Both the position numbers and the translations under genes were made by a program. From assembly GCA_040954595.2 (NCBI GenBank), contig CM082577.2, positions 4,464,001 to 4,528,000 of the forward strand: a stretch of 64,000 nucleotides of DNA, written 5' to 3'. The notes beneath the pieces are model-generated. The model saw only the letters and a list, made by a program, of their open reading frames with translations. It was not told the DNA's origin and made no database searches. The DNA is from Balanoglossus misakiensis. Taxonomy: Eukaryota; Hemichordata. This document shows positions 22,616-36,100 of the stretch, piece after piece. How positions within the stretch are numbered: position 1 is the stretch's first letter; each line of letters starts with the position of its first letter.

Positions 22616-23659
22616 TCAAAATGTCCCCGTTTCCTGCTGCGTTCGGCCCGTGTGAGACTGGTTGCCGTGGCTGCTGGAGTTGAAAGCCGTGGCGACGGTC
22701 TGCGTCGGCGTCACCTTGCGGTTGCAGCACTTGAACGCCTTCTTGACGTTCTTCCTGAAGTTGCCGCTGAGGAAGGTATAGAGCAGCGGGTTGAGGCAGC
22801 TGTTGACGTAGGTCAGCGCGATGAAGGCGAACTCCACGTGGCTGGAGTAGTTGTGCAGCTTGATGACTTCGTAGCGGCGCAGCATCTGGAAGAGCCAGAA
22901 GGGCAGCCAGCAGACGAAGAAGGCGATGACGATGCCCAGCACCATGCGCGCCACGCGCCGCTTGGACTGGCGGGACTCGTCGTTCTCCGTCAGCGGGTTG
23001 TCGTGCTTGGACGCCGTCAGGCTGACCACCATGGAGACGTAGCAGAAGGTGATGACCAGGAACGGGATGGGGAAGGCCAGCACGAAGACGGTGGTCAGGT
23101 GCGCCCGCTGCGCCTCGTCCGACAGCCGGTTGCGGCACAGGCGGAAGATCTCGTCGCCGAAGTGGTACGCGTGCTCGTAGTTGAAGATGATCTTGGGCAG
23201 CGCCACGGTGAAGCCCACCACCCAGGTGACAACGTTGATGCACTTGGCCACCGAGTCGGAGCGGTAGCCGAGCGACTTGATGGGGAAGACCACGGCCACA
23301 AAGCGGTCTATGCTCATGATGGTCAGGGTGAAGATGCTGGCCAGCATCGTGCAGACGTCCAGGGCGTCCCTCAACTTACACCCGACCGTACCGAACTTGT
23401 TGTCGGCCACCAGATATTCGACGGCGTAAAACGGACTGCACAGCACAAAGACGAGATCGGCACAGGCCAGGCTCAGGATGTAGACGTTAGTCGTCGTCTT
23501 CACCCGACCCTTTCTCGCGATGACGTAAATCGTCAGCAAATTCCCGGGAACGCCAATCAGGAAAATGAGCGCAAAAGTCACCGCCATGATTGTGTCCATC
23601 ACAGTCGTGTCAGGAGGGATCCAGGGGCCATAGTCTGCTGTTGTGCTGTTGTTCAACAT
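22616..23659 (-). CDS. intronless class A peptide GPCR, somatostatin/allatostatin-C/urotensin receptor group
   Basis: 347 residues from the ATG at 23659. This start gives a short N-terminus with an NNST glycosylation site. The open frame extends upstream to 23872 but through a Thr tract encoded by a (GGT)n repeat, so I prefer the inner ATG. Seven hydrophobic segments are visible. Landmarks in order are LACAD in TM2, C and an Asp at the 3.32 position in TM3 (ALDVC), SIDRF at the TM3 end, LCRN in loop 2 for the disulfide, CWLPFW in TM6 and NSCLNPLLY in TM7, then a CC palmitoylation candidate. The TM3-loop-2 block (SIFTLT.MSIDRF.AVV.PIK) and TM6-TM7 resemble somatostatin, allatostatin-C and urotensin-II receptors. 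The ligand should be a small basic or cyclic peptide, and coupling is probably Gi-type; both are inferred from the family. The 3' two thirds of the gene is markedly GC-rich, the 5' third less so. Confidence 0.9.
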   Translation of the reverse strand: MLNNSTTADYGPWIPPDTTVMDTIMAVTFALIFLIGVPGNLLTIYVIARKGRVKTTTNVYILSLACADLVFVLCSPFYAVEYLVADNKFGTVGCKLRDALDVCTMLASIFTLTIMSIDRFVAVVFPIKSLGYRSDSVAKCINVVTWVVGFTVALPKIIFNYEHAYHFGDEIFRLCRNRLSDEAQRAHLTTVFVLAFPIPFLVITFCYVSMVVSLTASKHDNPLTENDESRQSKRRVARMVLGIVIAFFVCWLPFWLFQMLRRYEVIKLHNYSSHVEFAFIALTYVNSCLNPLLYTFLSGNFRKNVKKAFKCCNRKVTPTQTVATAFNSSSHGNQSHTGRTQQETGTF

Positions 23660-23820
23660 CGTTTCAATCGTTCCTGGACCATCGGCGGCCCGGCTTCTTG
23701 AAACAGACCAAAATCTGATCCACTCGGGCGTGCAAGAGAATTCTTTTAGGGGAGAGAGAGGTAAATAATATTGGTCAATAACTGGACTTGCAACAAAGAA
23801 CCATGGTTTGACGAGGACGT

Positions 23821-23860
23821 TGGCGGTGGTCACAGTGGTGGTGGTGGTGGTGGTGGTGAC
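23821..23860. repeat. (GGT)n trinucleotide repeat
   Basis: A run of GGT units on the plus strand, just upstream of the GPCR. If translation began at 23872 it would encode a poly-Thr stretch, which is atypical for a receptor N-terminus. Confidence 0.85.
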
Positions 23861-23872
23861 GACGATTTTCAC

Positions 23873-26800
23873 TTCCGTATTTCCACTGTAGACATTTCTT
23901 TGTACTTATGGAGGAAGTGCATTTTATGTTGTGATCATCGAAAGAGTTGTTGAAATATATAGTAAGACATATTTACCTTGCCTTCTTTTAGACCGCCTTA
24001 TAAAATAATGTCGCCGCTTGAAACTCGATGATCCGAGGCGACTTCACGTCCGCTGAAATTCAAAAGAAGGAAACGAAGATAACAAAATCATTCAGAATAT
24101 TTGAAAGAATCGTTCCTAATGAAATATTGAGAGACCCAACGGTTATTCCTCGTCCAATCAGAGAAAAGGCTACAATGAGCAATTCCCATGCTATGCACGA
24201 ATAATTGTTTCCATCGTGCATAACTCTAAGTTACAACAAAGCCATCCGAACGGCGCCTTCAGCGAGAGACCCTGACAGTTTTGTAAGTCTACATGCAACG
24301 CGGCGCATTACGCAAACACTTTCCTCGTTCCCTGGAAAAGCATCCTTTTAAATTACATTTTGGCGGCTGAGAAGACACATTACGGCTTTCATTTTTCAGC
24401 CCGCCGATTACGCCGCGCTTGTTGTGGTAACAGTCGGGCATCACCAACAGGTGCGACACCATTAGGCGGCAATCAGTTGGCCAAATGGATCTTTCGGAGG
24501 GGGGGGGGGTGAAGTCGGCAATCCCGCAGTGCTCATATAGATGACGATGAGTTAATGTCATCAAAGTTCGATTCGGTGACTTACGTGAACAGATCAAAGA
24601 AGGGACGGATGATTCCTGCCACGTGGGTCTTCCGGGCATTGCGTCAAGTAATTTTTTATGTTTTCTTTATGCATCAACGGCTTCTGCAGTCGCCTATCTC
24701 TAAATGTGATTACCAAGGCGACGGCGCTCCGCTTTTGCGTCATCACGCGCTAATAGTTTGGCCGAAATATTTTGAAATTCTGGGTGACCTTTTTCGTATC
24801 TCACGCGTTCGATTTGTATTGCAGGAGACAGCTCGCTCCTCACTCTGTAATGGAAATTTATCCCATCTGCTTGACATTGCCAAATCACCGAGAGGTCAAT
24901 CAACGATAATGATTATTCGAAGGGGAATGCACATTACTTAAACGGTACAAAATGCATGAAGAAGGCGATCCCTTCAATCTGTCCAGACGCCAAATGGAGC
25001 TGCTGATTTATTCTGATCAAAATGCCAATAATGGCGGGAAGGTGGGACAGATGCTTTATCTGTCGTTCGGAAAATTGCTTCTAAAGCGAACTGATCCAAC
25101 GGAAAATACGGAATGCACTCTTGCCTAGGCAAAACTTTCGTTTCATCAAAGGCCCTTAATCCAGACGTCCCGGATTAATCTTGACAGTATTGAACCATAT
25201 TTCACTTTTTCATTTTTCGCTCCGCTATCACCCCTTGACAAGGCCTTATACTGCACGTTCTTATTACATCATCAATGAATACTCGTCAACAGCTAGTTTT
25301 CGACAACAGAACGCTCAAAGTCACTGTCTCCGAGGAACGGAAGATACTTCTGAGACATGCTGTCAACTCGCCTGTGAGATAAATCACGACACTTAATTCT
25401 CCAACATAAAGTGAGTCTCATGACATTTTAATGGTTTAGAAATTGAGAACGCATGAGGTCCGTCAAGATTTGCTCGATTTGCTTGATGGGTCGTGTAAGG
25501 AGGGACTCCAAGTGAAATGTAGTGCGTGAGTCAAAACCCTGAGTCAGTCTGCCGGCCGCGCGAACGATCATTGAACAGCAGACAACCAGATAATCATAAG
25601 AAGTGTCAGATTGGCAAAGCGCAGCCGCAGAGTGAGTTGAATCCCTTCCCTGTCTTTCTCCTCGGGAAAAACGAATTGAAGAGAAAATGATCTGACTATT
25701 ATGGATCTGTCTACTTCCTCCTGGGTTGTCGATAAGATTGTGATTGTCGTTTTAGCACAAAGCTGTTTCATATAATGAGCGATTTTCAAATAATCGCGCG
25801 AATAATCATTGACAGTTGTTGCGGGGGGGGGGGGAAGCTTACGCTTGTCAAGATATGATTTTGATGTTCGAGTGGGCTCTGACCCGTATTATTTGAATGT
25901 TCGTCGTTAGTCGGTGATTGTGGTTGACTGTAGACACGTGTTGTTCACGACTTAAGGTTAGGGTGACTGACAAGATTGGCGGACAATAAAACAACGCTTA
26001 AAGATTTAAACGACAAAAATTAATACGTCCACACCCAGTTCGAGCCTGTATGTGAGTCTTGTTACGCACTGCACGCGAAGTCTAACCTGGGCGCCGCGAC
26101 TTACTTTGCAGGGACCTTTCATGTTGCATAAGTACTTCAGAGATACGCTGTAATGACCATCTTTAAACCGCACCGATGGCAGCGGAAAACGCTTGCATTA
26201 CTCAAGCAGGATATCTTTTTCTACCTGGAGTTTCCGAGTCTTTCCGGAACCGACATCCCCGTGAGCTGAACAACCAATCAGGACACCCGATACAGCTGAA
26301 CAGTCAACCCGAACGCGCAAGTCACAGCTGATGGAGCTGACAAGTTGAATGATGTTGATTATTGGACTTGTTTGATGCCATATGGTAACTAGCTCAGTTT
26401 GCACGAAACCAGGGCGGTGTGGACGAGCTGATCGAGAAGCGCACGCCACGCGACACGAGCTCGAAACATGACTAACAACAATCAAGCCGAGTTGGACGCT
26501 CCTACTAGTAACTTTCCCTATACCTTTCTCGCACTCGATGATACAGCGCTGTATTCAAACTATACCTTCGCGAGACGACGAGATGTGGAAACAAGTCACT
26601 GACGTTCAGCTCTATAAATCCGTAGACGAAACAGAGCGGCTTTTTACGCCAAAACAACGCCACAGTACCCCTGGGAATTTCTCGACAAGAGATTTGAAAA
26701 GTCGATATGTGATCATAGCGATGATATTCGCCGGGGAGACATCATAAACTTATTAGTTTATAAAAATGACAGGGAGACACATTCATGGCACCCTTGTGAG

Positions 26801-29800
26801 ACATCAGACATATGGCTGAAAAGAATAAAAAGTGTCATATACATCCGGTGATGATGTAGCTAAGCAACCAGCATGTTGCTATGGTTACATCCCTCGACGG
26901 ATTCCCATCAGTAGACTTTAATTCGAAAATTTGCCACTGCTCTTACGCAAATACGACATACGGTAGCCATAACTTCGTTTTGGTCGGCACTCTTACAACC
27001 GAGTCAGAGACTCCGTTGTCCAGGTAAATGCGTGCAGTGACTGCGTTTATTATACCTCCAAATGTGATGTATTGTCTGTCGTAAACAGGGATAGATCAGG
27101 AAGTTTCGTTGGTGCGAAAATATGCCGCAAAGTTTATTGCTTCTGCAGCGTTTGAAAAGCGTCAATTGATAGCGATACGTGCAGAAGCCGGTCCCTTTGT
27201 GGACCGCGTATGAACATTCAATTCAAAAGCAGTCGATTTTTTAAAAAGCGTAAATCAGTTTTCGCTTCTATAGAGTTTATGCGTTGTGCGGCCCATAATG
27301 ATCGCGTGGCTTGCAGAAGGAAGTCAAGTCACGCGGTTTTTGTGCGCAAGCTGGCATTCGTCACATAGCTATGAGCATCACTCGGTTTCTCGTCAACCGC
27401 CTTGGGATAATTGAACACACAAAATATATATCTGATTCACCACAGAGTGTAAATGCACTCTGTGAAAGATAGTGGAATATTATTTTGACAGCTCTGTATA
27501 AAGTGCGAGATTGAATGCATGTTCCTCGATAAGAGGTCAGCGAAGCGGAGAAAACATTTTAGAACCCTGGTTTCGTTGCCATTATTTTATTTTATGAAAC
27601 ACTAACCCCGAAAGGCAAACGGTTGACGCAAAATTTTAATATCAATAAAGTAAAATGCAGATCTTTCGCGGAGCATGTCGTTTGGGTATATTGTGCAATT
27701 TTGACAGACCGTAAAAAGCGCCACTATAACGTTCTACTACAAAAACAAGAAATGTGCGGGTTAACTCTATACATTGCTGATGACTCTTTTATCGCAGCAA
27801 ACCTTCCCTGATCAAAATTGAATCTGAATACGAGCTCGAGACAGTCCTATAGAGGAACGACCGGTTATTACTCTTCCCACAACATGCATGCGCCACGTGG
27901 CGATTTTTCGTGGAAGTATAAGGTCCCGTCGAAGCTTCAGAAATACATGTACATGCCATGTGGGATATGATGGTAATTATGCAGTTACCTTGTCACCAGT
28001 CACTTCTCTAATGATGTTGTCGTATCGGCACTGCTGCAAGCTCGCGCGTGCGACGGATTGATCTGAAGAGAATTCTCTCAGCGTGTGGCGATTATTAATT
28101 AAGCTCAAAGAGTCGTTGAAAGCACACGTGGTTCCATCGGATTAATGATAACGCAACGCGAGACAAATGTACTTTTTACGTCAAAACTCATACGTGTACA
28201 GTTTACATCTAACGTTCCGTTTTTTAGGTATTTAGATCAGTGTGCTAACTATGTTTTCTTGTGCTGCGTTCGCCGGAACTTTCTTGACCGGCTGCATGAT
28301 GGGCCGTTCACGTGACATGCTAATAGGCATTGCACAAATAATGAATACATGCATATTACTATTAGACGCAGCCAACATGCAAAAATACAGCTGTATGTTG
28401 TCTTTGTTGCGTGCCAGAGTTTCTAAAATGCAATGTCGAGTGGAGTTTAGACAGCCACCAGATGGTAAAATTCATCAGAATATTACCTTGGTGGATACCA
28501 CAGCAAACACAACCACCTTATGGTCAACTCTAATCATAAAATGAATAGTTTCTGATAGTGCCTCATTATTTTTTGTCGCGTATGTGATTTTCAGACAAGG
28601 TGGGCCTTAACGTTGCAAACCGTGTTCTTGATAAACGCGACATTCCGTACTAGATTCCGTTTGCATTTCTAGCGAATCACAGAACTCGTAAAGGCGGATA
28701 ATTTATTAGCACCTTCTTGAAAATAACGATGCTCTGATAGGCCTTATATTAAACTCACGGACAGCGGTTGGAATATTCCGGAGTTTGTGACGTTCGTATT
28801 TGTGTTTGGTGGTTGGATACGTTGATGGCAGAATTCAGTACGACACGATTCGCATCAACGGCGTATATTGTCACGTGGATTGCATGCTTTAGCAACCCTG
28901 TGCGTTCTAGTGCGGTTTATCTCCTTCTTTTCGACCACGCATCTTCAGTAATCTCGACAGCACAAGAGCCTCTCAGAGCCGAGAGAGTCTCTCGTTCACT
29001 TCAGCGCTCTCTTCACCGGAGTAGGACACCTCGGAGCGTGATTTTTTTTCTTTGGCGCGAAGCCTTTTTAGCAAGTTATCGCGGAACTATTTTTGCGGTG
29101 TCATGTTGGTCGATTGTCGTTCGTATTTCACCTAATCCTCGAAGCATGGGAATTGACCACTGCAACGCAAACCCAAAACGAAAATTTCAAAATACTTCCT
29201 CCTTCGGCGAAGCGTCCATCGTGTGTATACGGGGCCGGCTTTTCTCTAGTCATCTGTGGCGTTATCTAGTTTCACCTCCGGGGGCAAAATTTACCGGCAT
29301 GTGACCGGAATTGTGAGCAGAAACGTTTCAGCCATAATAAATCGACTATTTTGCGCATAATATGTAGTCAGAGATTCATCAATTACGCTGTCCGCCAGCT
29401 ATACGCCGCCAATGACACACGCTCACAATAACGAGCTTTAGATGTTTTGTATCATCCGGCTTTTGTTTCCGTTCGACGATGTTAAATTTGATACTTTTCC
29501 ACCGTCAACGAACCATGCTCCAATTTGCCAACGGGAAAAATGCTCCCAATTCGCCGGTAATTGTCGACTTCCTCTCGGAAGTCTCGGTGAACGCCGGAAA
29601 TTCGGGAGCATCGCTGATGAATGATTTAAGCTGTATGGTCACGGCATTTAGGCAAATTTGCAGCCCTTAAGCGCTCGGCATAGTCGCCGTTTTTGATTTG
29701 ATTTGTAAAAACAAAAACGCCTCGTGTATGGCCGAACAGCGAACGTTGGAAATTGAAGGGTTTCATTAGCCGTATACTTTTAATAAGCGCCGAGCCCTTA

Positions 29801-32000
29801 AATGACCGTATTGATATTATGAAGGAAGATCTTCGATTTCCTACCGAAGAAAAGTGTATGAAGTACAGCAAGTAGAGGCGGAGTTGATATTTTTCGGGGA
29901 GGGGGGGGGGGGTAGGAATAACGTCGCGTAAATCTTTCCGAAGAATAATTTGGCCCAATATGTTCATTAAAAGAATCACTCACAGATTGACCAGACACCC
30001 GCAGGAGTACGCGTATACAGTATACGCATATGTCCGTGGTGGATGACTACGATATACACAAAGCTATATATTGATTCCACCCCGGCCGTACGTGTTACCG
30101 CAGGACAGACTGCACTGAAAAACGACGGGAGACTCATGTGCCTGTACCCGGCTCCGGTGAGTTGGAGACGCCGCCGACAGCCGTGGAGGCCGCGCCGATC
30201 AAGAACTGCGGTGGACACGATGCATCCCACAGGTATTCAAAATGTTCGCCGTATCTTCTTTTAACATGTAACGCGCGAGTGAAAACTTTTGATGCCACTC
30301 TTAAAAATACTTGGTTAATTTGACAATTATTTAGTGATTGTAAACAACACAGCAAAAAAAATCAGTAAATCCTTGAACGTAACCTACCTTTGTAAACGTC
30401 GTGTTTATACGAGCACTATGTCTCTGCTATCCCCGGACAATTTAAGTGGTGCGGGTGGTTTAACTGAGTTGCCTTATATCCAGGTTTCTCCTCTGCACAG
30501 GCGCAGTAGTCCGGTGTCACGCTATTTGTTACTTGTTGCCTTGACAACTCGTCTTTGGGGAAACACGGAATTTAGACTGTTTTGGCTTTCTTCGGCTAAA
30601 CTTACTTTGCAACTACATATTTACCAAAATATATTTGTTTATCTTATTTAAATTTTTCAAAAGGTTTACTGAGGTTAATGTTGTCTGATTTCTCTTTGTG
30701 TGCTGACATGCATCATTGTCACGTATCACTCGTAAACTGTTTTCATAACCGTATATCTAATACGGATAGGAGATGCTCATCAATTACTCCATGAAGCTTC
30801 TATATTTCTGAGAATCGCATATCTCTGGCGTTTTTGTTGTTGTTGTTATAACATTAAGTAGTGTTAGCAGTTGTCACATCCAGCATTAAAAGATGCTCAT
30901 CAATTGCGAAATAAAACAATTTTCAAATACGTCAGTCTGAGAGTAACATGCTGTTTTCATAGAACCTTTGCCAGTTTTACGTGGACAAAGACACCTTTTA
31001 CTACCACTGCTATTTGAAGTCGCACGGAAGAATCAGAGGTATACTGGGCAATCTGTTTTTTAAATGCAAACTCATAAATTTTCGGCTGTCAAATCTAATG
31101 TGTGTATTTGAGCGCTTAAGTTATGGGGCATATAGCTTACGGCGACATATACTGTGCAATAGTATATGACTTTTTGATATGTCTCACGCCAGCCTGGTGT
31201 TGATTTGCGTCATACGCGAGCAAGTCTTTAAACGCACCCATCATTCATGTCCAATAACAATGAACCCGTCACACTCGCTCATGTCAGTCTCGCCCTGGTG
31301 GGGTCAGCGAAAGCACACAACATCCAGGAACTTAAAGCTTGGGGTCACCACGGTGATTCCAAAATGTAGAAAATTTGTTTTCAGTGAATTGAAAACGATA
31401 TAGTATTTAATTTGGGGGAATGATTTTGTACCTGGACAAGAGAGCGGAAAAGGTCAATAATGTAAATGTTGGAAAATCCAGTTTTCCAATCAGCGCAATA
31501 ATTCCAACATGGCCGTGGATGTTCTATCTGAGGTTGGTGCCTTTTAAGCACTTGTTTTCTCATTGCTTCTTCATCATCCCGCGAGCGGTGAGTACCTCAT
31601 CCTGTAAGTGGGGATTAGCCCGTTGGATGACGGACAGAAGAAAACCCACACTGATTTATAAACAAACGTTTGCGTAAACATACAGATTTGACCTGTTCAA
31701 GGCTCTGGTGATGTTTTTTCGCACAAAGTTGAGCCACTGAGATGTCTCTGTAGGGCTTTTAATGGGCCTCGGAAGCAACACCGACGAGGGTATTGCACTT
31801 GTTCTTCGAGCAAAAGAAGCCTTATTATCGGTTACTTACGTTGAATGGTCTGTGTTTTAGAGTTAATTTGCAAAAAGTCCGACAACTGAGCTATAGACGG
31901 TTCGTGCCATCTTGATGTCGCCAGACTTGCATGTACCCGGAGGAATAATATAATGAAAAGTTTTTACGGGGGATCCCGATTCTATCATGGGCTATCGGAG
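23873..32000. other. gene-poor stretch, part 1
   Basis: No recognisable exon. Homopolymer G runs lie at 24498-24509, 25823-25834 and near 29900. A small hairpin (CACAGAGTG with CACTCTGTG) lies near 27446-27470. The words AGATGCTCATCAATT repeat at about 30770 and 30890. The upstream control region of the GPCR should lie at the start of this stretch. Confidence 0.5.
28768..29304 (+). CDS. 178-codon open frame, doubtful
   Basis: This is the longest plus-strand open frame in the gene-poor stretch. The product has no recognisable domain, signal peptide or repeat. Its composition (many R, S, F, W) looks like translated noncoding DNA. An open frame of this length is only slightly longer than expected by chance in 64 kb of six-frame sequence. 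Listed so that it can be tested, not as a gene call. Confidence 0.1.
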   Translation: MEYSGVCDVRICVWWLDTLMAEFSTTRFASTAYIVTWIACFSNPVRSSAVYLLLFDHASSVISTAQEPLRAERVSRSLQRSLHRSRTPRSVIFFLWREAFLASYRGTIFAVSCWSIVVRISPNPRSMGIDHCNANPKRKFQNTSSFGEASIVCIRGRLFSSHLWRYLVSPPGAKFTGM

Positions 32001-32219
32001 CAAAGCTGTGCAAATTAACGAGAACATTGCATAGGAAGGATCAACTCTTGGCAGCGTTCTGTCTTGTTTAAATGCAAAAGTGTCACCCACAGTAGACCTA
32101 TTTTATAGCTATTTGATGGATAACATTCTCGTTTCTCGTATGTGTTAGAGGACTCACGCGGCGCTTTAGAGACCTTTCTATCAAATCATTTGTTTCCCGC
32201 GAGTACATCTTGAGCGAAC

Positions 32220-32241
32220 GGGGGGGGGGGGGGGGGGGGGG
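32220..32241. repeat. poly-G tract of 22 bases
   Basis: An uninterrupted run of G. It could form a G-quadruplex in single-stranded DNA, or be partly a sequencing or assembly length artefact, since homopolymers of this kind are hard to call. Confidence 0.85.
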
Positions 32242-33104
32242 TTCGACCATCCGTTCTGACACGTCACGTGGTGCAGCGCAAAGTGCTCGTCCCCACGGAA
32301 GAGATTAACAGCACAGTAAATCAAATGATAATACGGTTCATATCGTAAAAAAAGCGTATAGGAGGAACAGCAGCCTGAGCTTTATTTCCAGACAGGAGAA
32401 ACTATATTGGTTCAATTTGATGGTTTCCACGCAGAGAAATGCAGATTTACCGTCCTTGCCGAGACCATTAGTCCGAGGCTAACAGCGACCGCCTCGGCGC
32501 GAGATATATGCTGGCCAAACACTCGAATGATGCTGGAGATATCAAATTAATCCGTTGAAAGCTCGATCGCATATTGCATGCGGTGAGTCTTCCGTTACAT
32601 TCCAATCAAGTCAGTCACGAGTGCGGCTTCCCCGGCTATTACTTAACGGTGAAAAGGGATGTCCTCATGCAGCCGGTTATTTATCATTGTGTCAAGTAAC
32701 ATTCGATTGAGTGTTTCATCGCTGTCGCCGCCGCGCTGAGCTCGCTCTTTATTCCCGGATACAATTGTGCAATTAACGGCCTGTGGAGGCAAATGCCTTC
32801 GCTGTGAAAAGGCATGAAACGCAATCTCCGAGGGCTCCTTTTCAGCCGGCAATGGATCGGGAGAGTGAAGCTTACGCAGGTCACGGCGAGATTAATTCCC
32901 CGCACTCAATGAATTGATGAGAGATGCGGTAATCGCCGGCATCAATAGAGACAGGCCCGTCTTAAAACATTCTACACGTAACTTCGCAATAACATTATTG
33001 GGTGACCCGGTGTGACCCCGCGCGATATGCTATTAAATTTCCACTTTTTCAAATTCAACCTGTGATTAAATCCGGCCCGATTGCCAAGAGTCGTGCAATC
33101 ATAG

Positions 33105-33143
33105 ACCGGTTATTAATACGCAGCAAGAAACCGGTTATTAATA
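33105..33143 (+). promoter_or_regulatory. paired 14-bp direct repeat with TTATTAATA core
   Basis: ACCGGTTATTAATA occurs at 33105-33118 and again, identical, at 33130-33143. The spacing is 25 bases start to start. The cores resemble homeodomain or POU sites, and the ACCGGTT part resembles Grainyhead-type sites. It lies in a block whose composition is less AT-rich than its surroundings. A role in regulation is inferred only. Confidence 0.3.
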
Positions 33144-36100
33144 TACACTCAATAAAATGTTATCGGGCAGAAGAGTCGGCTTTCTATCAAAAAACGTCCA
33201 CGTGGGACCGTTGGAAGGGGAAAACTAAGCGATTCGACCATTCAAGTTATGGTAAACAGCAAAGCAAATAACGCGCCGAAATATCATTTATCGCGGCGAA
33301 AATGCACGATGAGATCTGAAACAATAACGCATTTCTTTTTGCCCATACCTTCGCGTTGCCATTTACTATAGACATCAAAGCCGCTATCATTATATTGCAG
33401 ATGGTACTACAGTCAGATTATATTGGTTATGTGGGCATTTCCCACAGTTAGCAAAAGTGTCGTTACACGTAGATGTAAACAATTTGTGATGATATCCATT
33501 ATCAAGATTATACTGTACTAACGATATCAATAAATCTTTCCACCCCCCCCCCCTTTTGTCTCTGAATGGTGACACGATGGATGATAAAACATTCCAAATA
33601 CAATATGCGACAGACCTAATGTTATGAATAATGTATTGAAAATCGATCAGGTATGTCCACTATGATTACTTCGTAGATGATAAATAAATAAATTTCATTT
33701 GTAACCAGTGAGATTAAGCCCAATCTAGTAAAATTTTCATGAACGTGGCATATTTTTATACCCCGACATGTGGTGGAACGGAGTCTTAACAATGAAAGGC
33801 AACTAGTACTCTCTTGTATATTTTGTATATATTTACCGAAGTCGTTGTATACACTGGAAGACATTTGTCCAATAAACGTTAAGGTTGACTCGTGATAAGA
33901 AGATTTGAATTTTCAAACGGAATTGTGACGCGTAGCAGCTGCAGTTTTGAACGTTAACCACCAGAGGAAAGCACTGTGATGTTTTGTCAAGGCAATACAG
34001 GCGTAGATTCACTCACAATGGTTCCATTGATTTTTTAATTAGCGCTGTTTATTTAAAAACAAATAAAATGTGCAATATACGTAATACAGGTGAAAAGGGG
34101 GTCACCTCGGTGAACTCGTTAATTAACCCCTTAAGTAACCCGTACTTTTGCCATTATTTATCACAGTGCCTTCACTGTTGTTTTAAACGGCTCTTATCGT
34201 GCTCATAACTTTGCAAAGAGAATCGATATTAATGGCGTTAAAAGCCTTGTCGGAATCAGTGACTAATATAATTCCCGCTCGGGCTCAGTATTAAGCAGTC
34301 CATTTGATGTCTACATTCATTGGGAGAAGATTACTCTGCAGTTCGACGTCTGTCTCTGTTGGTCTCGGGGCTGTTGTGTGATCAAATTACTGATACTGTG
34401 CTTGAATTCGCAGGCCAGAATATCCCCCTTATGCGTATACGCGTAATCGACGACGACGGAAGTCACACACACACAAAAAAAACTCCAAGCACAAAGTAAA
34501 AACGAAATGTAAAAATACCATTTTGTAAATCCATCACCGCCGGGGCTTTTGGCAGTGTTTTGATGATTGAAAATACAAATCAGCAAGTGCCTATTGACAT
34601 TTGAAAACAATTTTGGTAAATTAACATTCAGTATGTCACCGGGACAATTATCCCCACTGCATTTACTCTAAAGCGCGGGCGCGGAATAAAACCGTTTGGG
34701 TTTACGTAAAACAACCCGCGGCTGCTCTAACATTCTGAAATCACCCGTCTGAAATTTTCTCTGAACCCCGATTTTCCTTTACTTGCACTCACTGTCCAAA
34801 TGCTATTAAGTTAAACCGTGGAAATATCATATACAGTGACGACGTCTCCGCCACACTTTACGGAAATGCCAAGATAAATTGCCCAATTTTGCAAATTGAC
34901 GAACTTTGGACAGATTCCCGGAGACTTGTTGCAACAAATAGCTGTAGTGTCTGACTTTCACAATTCTTGACACCTCAAGCATGATATGTCAGCTCTTTAT
35001 TGCCAATGTGGAAGGGCGGGCTTGGTGGGTATGGACATCCGGGGTAACAAAGAGAGCTATCACGCACACTCTTATAAACAGCGTGCTATACCTAACTCGC
35101 CACACACCTTTTTACGGCACAATATATTCCGCTTCAAAATTTACGACGGCAAGAAAAACATATTAAAGTAGTTCCGATCCAAGATACGCTGGCATTTTCT
35201 GATCTGATGCGACGCCTCGCCCTCGTAATAACTTCGACAGAACTCCATAAAAGCCTACATTTCTCTGAAACAATAAGCTTAAATCGAGCTACCGTGAGTT
35301 TGCGCCTTGCTTCACACCAGATCGTCACGTCACAGAACACAGAATTGCATTGTTGGCAAATACTCGACTAGCCGACATCATAGTTTGAAACGGTGATCTA
35401 TTACATTGCATTATTATGGATGATGAAACGTCGGTCATCTACTATTCCATTAACCAACGGTAGTATATTCCACGAATGATAAAAATTAAACGACAGTACA
35501 ATAATCTTATCTTACCTGACTGTAAAAAACTTTACCCTATTTACACCAGGAAGATGTGCAACACGAGTTTTGCAAGAAGGGTCGCAAGGCCAAGCCAACG
35601 GAATGGCGGGGCGCGTAACAACAGCACAGTAAAAGCCACTCCCAGCCCATTACTTGCAAAGAATAACGTAACAAAAATCCTGACTGAATTCGACTTTTAT
35701 TGACCATTTATAATACCCCGGAGCTTCCTGACTTTGCGTGTGTACGCCAAGTCACCGTAAGTTATTCAAACTGGCAGTACACGATGCAAAAACATTCGCT
35801 TGCCCCCAGACGATGCAGTCTGGGCTGCCGTTTAAGTCACTATAGTCACGATCTGAGGTTGCAAAACATGCAGTCGTACTGGCATATTCTCTAACCCCGA
35901 GTAAGGCTATAGATGACAGGATTTCACCGTGCGTCACCAATGAGTCGAGGATACGGGGAACGAAAATAGCCCTTTTCGCCGAAGGTACGTATATTTCTTG
36001 TGAAAGTTTCGTGAAAATTACCTTCGAAAGTGTGCTTTTCTGGCCGGTATTTGGTCGGCTCTTTTGTTGTTGTCCTTTGGGCGGTCACGATCCGAGAATA

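Noticed and set aside
22566-23243. 225-codon minus-strand frame shifted by one from the GPCR
   Set aside because: Shadow of the GPCR in another frame. Only the GPCR frame shows seven membrane segments and family motifs.
22652-23701. 349-codon open frame on the plus strand
   Set aside because: It is antisense to the GPCR and exists because G/C-ending codons on the minus strand avoid stops on the other strand. Its product is a low-complexity string without domains.
23660-23872. N-terminal extension of the GPCR to give 418 residues
   Set aside because: The extension starts with a poly-Thr run from a (GGT)n repeat and contains a splice-acceptor-like tract. The inner ATG gives a normal short glycosylated N-terminus.
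27441-27472. hairpin CACAGAGTG/CACTCTGTG as a microRNA candidate
   Set aside because: The stem is short with a bulge and does not extend on either side.
32220-32260. possible tRNA B box (GGTTCGA-like) after the poly-G tract
   Set aside because: No A box, acceptor stem or cloverleaf can be formed around it.
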